A DNA stretch of 11,688 nucleotides from Bacteroidales bacterium UBA4284 (GTDB lineage: Bacteria > Bacteroidota > Bacteroidia > Bacteroidales > UBA932), in contig DGVM01000109.1 of the NCBI GenBank assembly GCA_002395925.1, positions 1-11,688 of the forward strand, in the 5' to 3' direction. Shown piece by piece: positions 6,341-11,688 of the stretch; the first letter of the stretch is position 1; each line of letters starts with the position of its first letter. Made by a program: the position numbers and the translations under genes. A model generated the notes under the pieces. It searched no databases. It was not told the origin of the DNA and worked only from the letters and a program-made list of their open reading frames with translations.

Positions 6341-6907
6341 ATGAAAAAGTTCTTAACCGCATTCCTTTTCCTTTCCGTCCTCGCCTTCCCGGCTTTTGCA
6401 CAGGAGCGGCCGGCGAATCCCAAGTACCGCGATATCAAGGATTATTATGATCCCAAGGCCTATAAATATGATTTTTCCGACCCTTATTCTCCCGGATGGG
6501 CGGGAATAGCTTCTGTCATTCCCGGCCTCGGTCAGTGCATCTGCGACGAGTGGGGGAGAGGGCTTGGCATCTTAGCAGCAAACGCAGGCTTTACAGTGCT
6601 CGAATTTTTCGAGGGGGCGGTGCTGCTGTACAGCATTGCCGCTACCACTCCGAATCCTGTCTCCGGCCTGCTGCCGGGGAATATGGTGGCAAGCAGTGCG
6701 CTGCTGGCGGTAACGGCCGGAGCCTCCGTCATCACCCTTGCGGGCCACGCTGCGTTCAATATTTGGAATATATGCGATGCGGTCAAGGTGGCCAAGGTCA
6801 AGAACATGTACTATAAAGACGTGGATCTGGTACCGTCGCTGGCGCTGGTCCCTTCCGCAGGTTCACTCCAGCCGGCTCCCGGATTGGGCATTAGGCTGAC
6901 CTTCTGA
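6341..6907 (+). CDS. Exported/membrane protein of unknown function (PGLGQ-type)
   Basis: The protein has 188 residues from ATG 6341. The same frame is open further upstream to 6251, but that would overlap the transporter by 82 nt, and only the 6341 start gives a proper signal peptide: MKKFLTAFLFLSVLAFPAFA with predicted cleavage before Gln21. After a Tyr- and Lys-rich stretch (29-50, KYRDIKDYYDPKAYKYDF), residues 51-70 read PGWAGIASVIPGLGQCICDE. A PGLGQ motif before a hydrophobic segment is common to a group of small Bacteroidota membrane proteins (DUF5683-like). Hydrophobic segments at about 74-100 and 115-142 are probable membrane spans. The C-terminus PAPGLGIRLTF ends in an amphipathic beta-like strand with terminal Phe, reminiscent of outer-membrane proteins. 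It lies 8 nt after the transporter stop. Function unknown. Confidence 0.7.
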   Translation: MKKFLTAFLFLSVLAFPAFAQERPANPKYRDIKDYYDPKAYKYDFSDPYSPGWAGIASVIPGLGQCICDEWGRGLGILAANAGFTVLEFFEGAVLLYSIAATTPNPVSGLLPGNMVASSALLAVTAGASVITLAGHAAFNIWNICDAVKVAKVKNMYYKDVDLVPSLALVPSAGSLQPAPGLGIRLTF

Positions 6908-6934
6908 GAGCATTACGCTGCAAGATATTCGATG

Positions 6935-7687
6935 TCAGGCAGTCTCGGCGGTTTTGCTGAGCCTGAGCCAGTTGCGAAGGCCGTTGAGGCTGTTTACCAG
7001 GTAGAAGGCATATTTGATGATGTAGATGGTGGCGTACGATGAATCGGGGCTGCCTGCCAGGGTATGGCTCCACATCGCAATGGAAAAGACGTTTACACCT
7101 ATCCAGAATACCCATTGCTCCATGTAGGCCGTGCTCATGAGCAGCTGGCCCAGGATGTTGCATACGAGGGGCAGCACGTCGAGTACGACGGCGGTCTTGA
7201 TGAAGGTGTCTGCGGCGGACCGGTCGAAGCGGGCCAGGATGAAGTAGGCCGCTACGCTGCCGGCCAGCATGACGAGCGCGGCGCCCCAGCGTTGTGCGGG
7301 CGTGAGCCGGCGTGCCTTTACAGCGCCTCCGCTGACCTTCCCCCTGCGTTTCCATTGCAGGTATCCTACAAACTGCATGGGGACGAAATACAGGAAATGA
7401 AGGATGGCGTTTCCCAGGCCGGACGCACCGTTGTACCAGTTTATAAGGCATACGATTCCGTATATGCTGACATCCAGCAGGCCGAACAGGAAGGTGATTA
7501 TCAGGCCGTTGGCAGACAGGACAGTGGCTGTGACGCCCATCAGCGAACCGAAGGCGGACACCAGCAGCAGCGTCCGCGCGTCGGGGCTTGCGGAGCCGAA
7601 TTTGAGCGCCGTGGCTGCAATGGTAGCCACCGTCATTCCTATCAGGACGAAAGTGGAGAAGTATTTGTTGAACTTGTTGTTGTCCAT
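6935..7687 (-). CDS. pnuC: PnuC-family nicotinamide riboside transporter
   Basis: This 250-residue integral membrane protein has about seven hydrophobic segments (roughly 12-28, 41-57, 61-84, 95-110, 134-152, 166-186, 190-208). Family features are YLQWKRR (109-115), similar to the Y-x-W-x-K/R signature after the fourth helix, and the Trp-rich EQWVFWIGVNVFSIAMW (190-206), typical of the PnuC substrate-channel helices. PnuC proteins import nicotinamide riboside by facilitated diffusion, with trapping by phosphorylation inside the cell for NAD synthesis; relatives PnuT/PnuX carry thiamine or riboflavin. No kinase or thiamine gene lies beside it to settle the substrate, and I see no TPP riboswitch upstream. 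The start at 7687 is 4 nt after a perfect -7 box, implying a nearly leaderless transcript. It is convergent with the gene ending at 6907. Confidence 0.82.
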   Translation of the reverse strand: MDNNKFNKYFSTFVLIGMTVATIAATALKFGSASPDARTLLLVSAFGSLMGVTATVLSANGLIITFLFGLLDVSIYGIVCLINWYNGASGLGNAILHFLYFVPMQFVGYLQWKRRGKVSGGAVKARRLTPAQRWGAALVMLAGSVAAYFILARFDRSAADTFIKTAVVLDVLPLVCNILGQLLMSTAYMEQWVFWIGVNVFSIAMWSHTLAGSPDSSYATIYIIKYAFYLVNSLNGLRNWLRLSKTAETA

Positions 7688-7691
7688 GGCG

Positions 7692-7699
7692 CAAATATA
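7692..7699 (-). promoter_or_regulatory. -7 promoter box immediately before pnuC
   Basis: The minus strand reads TATATTTG, a perfect TAnnTTTG box, only 4 nt before the pnuC ATG at 7687. No TTTG -33 box is seen at 19 nt. The distance implies a leaderless or very short-leader transcript. Confidence 0.65.
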
Positions 7700-7717
7700 G
7701 CAAAAATACCGATTGTC

Positions 7718-7861
7718 AGCCGTCAGTCAGAGATTACTGGCACTCTGTTTCTCCGCTCTCGCTTCGCTCGGACCCTCCCATCGCAGGCGATGGGCCCCTC
7801 CCGCTACTTGCGCGGGTGCAAACGGTTCCGAAACAGACTGCCCTGAATCTGGCTGACGGCT
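7718..7861. repeat. 144-bp structured element with imperfect terminal inverted repeats
   Basis: The ends are near-perfect inverted copies: AGCCGTCAGTCAG (7718-7730) pairs with CTGGCTGACGGCT (7849-7861) at 12 of 13 positions. A second pair, GGCACTCTGTTTC (7739-7751) and GAAACAGACTGCC (7830-7842), also matches at 12 of 13. Inside lie a perfect 8-bp hairpin CCCATCGC-AG-GCGATGGG (7777-7794), a 5-bp hairpin CCCGC/GCGGG (7800-7804, 7812-7816) and a weak TCCG/CGGA pair (7752-7755, 7769-7772). The overall shape is a long outer stem enclosing several hairpins. It encodes nothing recognisable. It could be a non-autonomous palindromic repeat (MITE- or REP-like) or a structured RNA. Only one copy is in this window, so dispersal cannot be judged. 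Confidence 0.7.
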
Positions 7862-7862
7862 C

Positions 7863-7893
7863 TTTGTTTTTTTCAATATTATTTGTATCTTTG
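7863..7893 (+). promoter_or_regulatory. Promoter of the rimP-nusA-infB operon
   Basis: TTTG (7863-7866) is followed after exactly 19 nt by TATCTTTG (7886-7893), a full match to the Bacteroidota -33/-7 consensus. Transcription should begin near 7897-7900, giving a leader of about 45 nt before rimP at 7943. The -33 box begins one base after the end of the inverted-repeat element. Confidence 0.85.
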
Positions 7894-7907
7894 CATCCGT
7901 GTTAGAG

Positions 7908-7934
7908 ATAGAGGCCGAAGGCTTCTATTTTTTT
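7908..7934 (+). terminator. Terminator-like hairpin in the rimP leader (candidate attenuator)
   Basis: ATAGAGGCC (7908-7916) and GGCTTCTAT (7920-7928) form a 9-bp stem with one G-U pair and a GAA loop, followed by seven T's (7928-7934). This is the form of an intrinsic terminator. It lies between the operon promoter and rimP, with no upstream gene on this strand to terminate, so it would act on the operon's own leader transcript. Confidence 0.65.
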
Positions 7935-7942
7935 GTTTAGCC

Positions 7943-8215
7943 ATGCTTAGAGAAGAATTTGAAAAAACAGTGAACGCAGCCGCCGCAGAATGCGGTTGCA
8001 CCGTAGTCGGAATCGATTTCAACGACGACGACAATGTATTCGAGGTAACAATCGACAAGGCCGCCGAGCCCGTATCGCTGGAAGACTGCGAACACGTGCA
8101 CCGTGCCGTCCTGAACGCCTTCAACCGCGACGTCGAGGACTATGCCCTCACTGTAACATCCCTCGGTATCAGCGCCGAGGAAGCAGACGAATTATTAAAG
8201 ACAACAGAAGAATAA
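7943..8215 (+). CDS. rimP: Short RimP-like ribosome maturation factor (N-terminal domain only)
   Basis: The protein has 90 residues from ATG 7943; the frame extends upstream to an ATG at 7883, but that lies in the promoter. RimP assists 30S subunit assembly. The visible sequence matches its N-terminal alpha/beta domain: CGCTVVGIDF, VFEVTIDK, the conserved VSLEDCEHVHRAVLNAFNR, and the domain-ending VEDYALTVTSLGI. A normal bacterial RimP is about 150 residues and continues into a C-terminal SH3-like domain that contacts ribosomal protein S12. Here the reading frame ends 14 residues after the N-terminal domain, with a charged tail (EEADELLKTTEE). Position first in rimP-nusA-infB supports the assignment. 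The TAA overlaps the nusA ATG as TAATG, leaving no room for a missing domain, so this is a true short form and not a frameshift. No Shine-Dalgarno sequence precedes it. Confidence 0.8.
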   Translation: MLREEFEKTVNAAAAECGCTVVGIDFNDDDNVFEVTIDKAAEPVSLEDCEHVHRAVLNAFNRDVEDYALTVTSLGISAEEADELLKTTEE

Positions 8216-9480
8216 TGGAAAAAGAAAAAGTAATCACCCTCATTGACGCCTTCAAGGACTTCAAAGAGGAGAAGAACATCGACCGCTCCGTAATGATGGG
8301 CGTACTCAAGGATGTATTCCTTACCCAGATTGCCAAGACCTTCGGTAGCTCCGACAATTTCGACGTCATCGTCAACGTGGACAAGGGAACCTGCGAAATC
8401 TATCAGAATTTCGAGATTGTTGAGAAAGTTGAGAATCCCAACGCGGAAATGACCATCGAGCAGGTGCGCGAAGACAGCGGCGACGACGATTACGAAATCG
8501 GCGACACCTACGCCAAGCTTTTCCCCCTCGCTTCCTTCGGCCGCCGCGGCATCCTGAACATCCGCCAGAACCTGCAGGGCCGTATCATGGACATCGAGAA
8601 GGCAAACGTGTATAAGAAATACTCCGAGAAGGTGGGCGAACTCTTCGTCGGCGAGGTATATCAGACCTGGAGCAAAGAGGTCCTCATCCTCGACGAAGAC
8701 GGCAACGAGCTCCACATCCCCAAGAACGAGCAGATTCCCGGCGAGCACTTCAAGAAGAGCGAGTCGGTCCGCGCCGTCATCAAAAGCGTGGAGATGCGCA
8801 ACAATACGACTCCCTACATCACCCTGAGCCGCACTACCGACGAGTTCCTTGAGAGGCTATTCGAACAGGAGGTCCCCGAGATCGCCGACGGCCTCATCAC
8901 TGTCAAGAAAGTGGTCCGCGTACCCGGCGAGCGCGCCAAGGTCGCAGTTGAGTCCTACGACGACAGGGTCGATCCCATCGGAGCATGTATCGGTGTGAAG
9001 GGCAGCAGGATACTTGGTATCGTACGCGAGCTCCGCAACGAGAACATCGACGTCATCCCCTGGTCTTCCAACCCGACCCTCATGATCCAGAGGGCCCTCG
9101 CGCCTGGCCTGGTGTCCAGCATCGACATGGGCCAGAGCCCCGACGACAAGGTCAAGGTGTTCATGCGCCCCGAAGAAGTCAAGAAGGGTATCGGCAAGGG
9201 CGGCGTCAACGTGCTCCTCGCCGGCAAGCTCATCGGCCGCGAAATCGAAGTGTGGCGCGAGCTCTCCAAAGAAGAATCCGAGGAGGAGGATGACGTTCTG
9301 CTCGAAGAATTCGCCAACGAAATCGACGGATGGGTGCTCGATAAGCTCCAGGCCATCGGTTGCGACACTGCAAGAAGCGTTCTTGCCATCGCCCCCGAGG
9401 ATATCGCACGCCGTGCCGACCTCGACGACGAGACCGTAGAAGAAGTCATCCGTATCCTTAAAGCAGAATTCGAAGAATAA
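8215..9480 (+). CDS. nusA: Transcription termination/antitermination factor NusA
   Basis: NusA binds RNA polymerase and nascent RNA and modulates pausing, intrinsic termination and antitermination. The 421-residue protein shows the expected order: an N-terminal polymerase-binding domain (1-about 130), an S1 domain (about 137-205, including VGEVYQTW), and two KH domains. The first contains [12 protein letters not shown] (255-266), and the second contains [18 protein letters not shown] (324-341). An acidic linker ([10 protein letters not shown], 351-360) leads to a helix-hairpin-helix-like tail (about 366-421). It lacks the long C-terminal acidic repeats of E. coli NusA, which is usual for Bacteroidota. 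The true start is ATG 8215 in the TAATG overlap with rimP; the frame is open upstream but only as a shadow of rimP. The stop overlaps infB, again as TAATG. NusA could act on the hairpin in its own operon leader. Confidence 0.97.
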   Translation: MEKEKVITLIDAFKDFKEEKNIDRSVMMGVLKDVFLTQIAKTFGSSDNFDVIVNVDKGTCEIYQNFEIVEKVENPNAEMTIEQVREDSGDDDYEIGDTYAKLFPLASFGRRGILNIRQNLQGRIMDIEKANVYKKYSEKVGELFVGEVYQTWSKEVLILDEDGNELHIPKNEQIPGEHFKKSESVRAVIKSVEMRNNTTPYITLSRTTDEFLERLFEQEVPEIADGLITVKKVVRVPGERAKVAVESYDDRVDPIGACIGVKGSRILGIVRELRNENIDVIPWSSNPTLMIQRALAPGLVSSIDMGQSPDDKVKVFMRPEEVKKGIGKGGVNVLLAGKLIGREIEVWRELSKEESEEEDDVLLEEFANEIDGWVLDKLQAIGCDTARSVLAIAPEDIARRADLDDETVEEVIRILKAEFEE

Positions 9481-11688
9481 TGGCAGACATCAGAATAAGC
9501 AAGCTCCTTAAACAATTCAACATCGGCCTGAGCGACCTGGTGGATTTCCTCCATCGCAAGGGTGTCGAGGTTGACGAAAATCCGAACGCCAAGGTTTCGG
9601 ATGAATATCTGCCCGACCTTCAGAAGCAATTCGGCAAGGACAAGGAGGCCTTGGAGCAGGCTGCCCTGGCAGATATAAAAGTAAAGGAAATCCTGGAAAA
9701 GACCAATCGCAAGCTGGCTAAGCAGGAGGAGGAAGAAGAGGAAGCGGAAGTCATAACCATCCGCTCCAACACCTTCTTCAACGACCACAAGCCCAAGGCT
9801 GCCTCCGAAAAGAAGGAAGAGCCCGCACCTGCTCAGCCTGCACCGGAGCCGGAACCTCAGCCCGTAGAGACTGCACCCGAGCCCGAGCCTGTTCCCGAGC
9901 CTGTACCCGAACCTGCTCCTGCACCGGAGCCGGAACCTCAGCCCGTGGAACCCGCACCCGAGCCTGCACCCGAGCCCGAACCGGAACCCGCTCCCGCACC
10001 TGAGCCGGAGCCGGAACCTGAGCCGGAGCCGGAACCCGCAGCGGAAACAGAAAAACCGGCCGGACCCCAGGCCGCAGCTCCTGCAGCCGCCGAAGCTCCT
10101 GCTGCTCCTGCAGCCACGGAGCCTCAGCCTTCCACATCTCCCTTCAAGGTGGTGGGCAAGGTGGACCTGAGCCAGTTCGAGCGCAAACCCGTCAAGCGCG
10201 AGCGCATCAACGGCAAGGGCGCGAAGAAGGTCGATGTCGCCAAGGCCGGCGCCAACATTGAGCGCAATCCCAAGAAAGACAATCCCGCCCAGCAACAGGC
10301 TGCACCCGGACAAGGCAAGCGCAGGCGCGACCGCGGCCGTCTGGCCCCTGCAATGACCGAGGCCGAGCAGGAGGCAATGCAGAAAGAGATCCAGAAGCAG
10401 GTCAAGGAGACGTACGCCCGCATGAACGAGGGCAAGAAGAACAACTTCGGAGCCAAATACCGCAAAGAGAAGCGCGAGGCCGCTGCCCAGCGTACCCAGG
10501 AGGAGCTCTTGGAAGCCGCAGCCGAACAGAAAGTGCTCAAGGTCACCGAGTTCCTCACGGTCAACGACCTTGCCACCCTCATGAACAACACTCCGGTAGT
10601 AAAGGTTATCGGAGCATGTATGAGCCTCGGTCTCATGGTTTCCATCAACCAGAGGCTCGATGCCGAGACCATAGTCCTGGTGGCAGAAGAATTCGGATAC
10701 AAGGTTGAATTCGTAACAGCCGAGATATCCGAAGAAATCGCCTCCGACGTGCCCGACAATCCCGAAGACCTCGTGGAGCGCCAGCCCATCATCACGGTCA
10801 TGGGACACGTCGATCACGGTAAGACATCACTGCTCGACTACATCCGCAAGACCAACGTCATCGCAGGCGAGGCTGGCGGTATTACCCAGCATATCGGTGC
10901 GTACAGCGTCAAGCTCGAGGACGGACGCAAGATTACCTTCCTCGACACTCCCGGACACGAGGCTTTCACCGCCATGCGTGCTCGCGGCGCCCAGCTCACC
11001 GACCTTGCCATCATCATCATCGCAGCCGACGACGCCGTGATGCCCCAGACCATCGAGGCTATCAATCATGCCCAGGCTGCGAACGTTCCCATGGTCTTTG
11101 CGATCAATAAGATAGACAAACCAGGAGCCGACCCCGACAAGATTCGCCGCCAGCTCTCCGAGATGAACATCCTCGTCGAGGACTGGGGAGGCAAATACCA
11201 GTGCCAGGAGATATCCGCCAAGAAGGGTATCGGAGTTGACAAACTCCTTGAGAAGGTGCTTCTCGAGACCGACCTGCTGGAGCTCAAGGCCAATCCCAAC
11301 AAGCTCGCCGCAGGAGCGGTCATCGAGTCTTCGCTCGACAAGGGCCGCGGTTATCTTGCCACCGTGCTGGTACAGGAGGGAACCCTCCGCCAGGGCGACG
11401 TCATGCTCTGCGGAAGTTTCTACGGACGCATCAGGAGCATGTTCAACGAACGTGGCCAGAAGGTGCAGGAGGCAGGTCCTTCCACGCCGGTGTCCGTACT
11501 CGGACTCAACGGAGCCCCTGCTGCAGGCGAAAAATTCAACGTGCTCGCCGACGAACGCGAGGCCAAGAACATCGCCGCCAAGCGTGAGCAGCTCATCCGC
11601 ATCCAGGGCATCAAGACCCAGAAGCATATGACCCTCGAAGAGATAGGCCGCCGCATCGCGATAGGCAACTTCAAGGAACTCAACATCA
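9480..11688 (+). CDS. infB: Translation initiation factor IF-2 (C-terminus beyond window)
   Basis: IF-2 is the GTPase that brings initiator tRNA to the 30S subunit and promotes subunit joining. 736 codons are visible from ATG 9480; the frame is still open at the window end, so domain III and the fMet-tRNA-binding domain are missing. An IF2_N domain (1-about 50) begins [21 protein letters not shown] long Pro/Glu/Ala-rich linker spans about 115-217. A second IF2_N domain lies near 358-415 ([14 protein letters not shown]). The G domain carries GHVDHGKT (442-449), [10 protein letters not shown] (G2), DTPGHE (489-494), NKID (543-546) and SAK (579-581), all intact. Domain II starts near [15 protein letters not shown]. 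The start overlaps the nusA stop as TAATG, implying coupled translation. Confidence 0.97.
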   Translation, partial: MADIRISKLLKQFNIGLSDLVDFLHRKGVEVDENPNAKVSDEYLPDLQKQFGKDKEALEQAALADIKVKEILEKTNRKLAKQEEEEEEAEVITIRSNTFFNDHKPKAASEKKEEPAPAQPAPEPEPQPVETAPEPEPVPEPVPEPAPAPEPEPQPVEPAPEPAPEPEPEPAPAPEPEPEPEPEPEPAAETEKPAGPQAAAPAAAEAPAAPAATEPQPSTSPFKVVGKVDLSQFERKPVKRERINGKGAKKVDVAKAGANIERNPKKDNPAQQQAAPGQGKRRRDRGRLAPAMTEAEQEAMQKEIQKQVKETYARMNEGKKNNFGAKYRKEKREAAAQRTQEELLEAAAEQKVLKVTEFLTVNDLATLMNNTPVVKVIGACMSLGLMVSINQRLDAETIVLVAEEFGYKVEFVTAEISEEIASDVPDNPEDLVERQPIITVMGHVDHGKTSLLDYIRKTNVIAGEAGGITQHIGAYSVKLEDGRKITFLDTPGHEAFTAMRARGAQLTDLAIIIIAADDAVMPQTIEAINHAQAANVPMVFAINKIDKPGADPDKIRRQLSEMNILVEDWGGKYQCQEISAKKGIGVDKLLEKVLLETDLLELKANPNKLAAGAVIESSLDKGRGYLATVLVQEGTLRQGDVMLCGSFYGRIRSMFNERGQKVQEAGPSTPVSVLGLNGAPAAGEKFNVLADEREAKNIAAKREQLIRIQGIKTQKHMTLEEIGRRIAIGNFKELNI
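9837..9946 (+). repeat. Direct repeats within the infB Pro-Glu linker
   Basis: A 29-nt sequence at 9837-9865 recurs exactly at 9918-9946, an offset of 81 nt or 27 codons, inside a larger tract (about 9822-10130) of near-repetitive CCN-GAR codons. It encodes the Pro/Glu/Ala-rich linker of IF-2 and keeps the reading frame, so length changes by whole codons are expected between strains. Confidence 0.8.

Noticed and set aside
7777..7816. Two hairpins as rho-independent terminators
   Set aside because: Neither is followed by a T-tract on either strand; they fit better as parts of the inverted-repeat element.
7797..7861. Possible TPP riboswitch, because of GCGGGTGC and CTGA strings near pnuC
   Set aside because: The conserved TPP core strings are not in the right order, and the region lies upstream of the pnuC promoter box, so it would not be in the pnuC transcript.
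8955..10817. A 620-codon open frame on the minus strand opposite nusA and infB, with Gly/Arg/Leu/Phe repeats
   Set aside because: It is antisense to two certain genes. Its repeats are the mirror of the Pro-Glu codons in infB, and it has no recognisable domain.
1..11688. CRISPR arrays, tRNA or rRNA genes, transposases or integrases
   Set aside because: I found no regularly spaced repeats, tRNA-like cloverleaf, rRNA sequence or recombinase motif in the window.

Overview
The window looks like chromosome from an uncultured or gut-type member of the Bacteroidales (Bacteroidota), with moderately high GC. Three things point there: repeated perfect copies of the Bacteroidota housekeeping promoter (-7 box TAnnTTTG, twice with a TTTG -33 box exactly 19 nt upstream); lipoproteins with a fimbrillin-like domain and an M64 peptidase domain; and near absence of Shine-Dalgarno sequences. 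Genus cannot be fixed from the sequence alone.

Layout. Positions 1-1849 form an AraC-type regulator locus. The regulator (minus strand, cut by the window edge) is divergent from a lipoprotein alpha/beta hydrolase (306-1388), which is followed by the C-terminal remnant of an aldo/keto reductase. Next come a short-chain dehydrogenase (1850-2656) and, convergent with it at a distance of 4 nt, a large surface-type lipoprotein (2661-4733, minus). In the latter a fimbrillin-like domain precedes an M64 metallopeptidase domain. A 37-codon small ORF sits directly upstream of the peptidase and begins 4 nt after a textbook promoter. On the other side of that intergenic region are a Dcu-family C4-dicarboxylate transporter (4956-6332) and a small exported/membrane protein (6341-6907). 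A convergent pnuC-like nicotinamide riboside transporter follows (6935-7687, minus).

The right-hand third is the conserved rimP-nusA-infB transcription/translation operon. Its genes are joined by TAATG stop/start overlaps, and infB runs off the window. Its promoter is clear (7863-7893). Between that promoter and rimP lies a 9-bp hairpin followed by seven T's, a candidate attenuator. RimP is only 90 residues and lacks the usual C-terminal domain. Just upstream of the promoter, a 144-bp element with imperfect terminal inverted repeats encloses further hairpins.

I see no complete novel defence or mobile system. The most interesting points are the leader attenuator, the structured inverted-repeat element, the one-domain RimP, the fimbrillin-M64 fusion and its leaderless small ORF.
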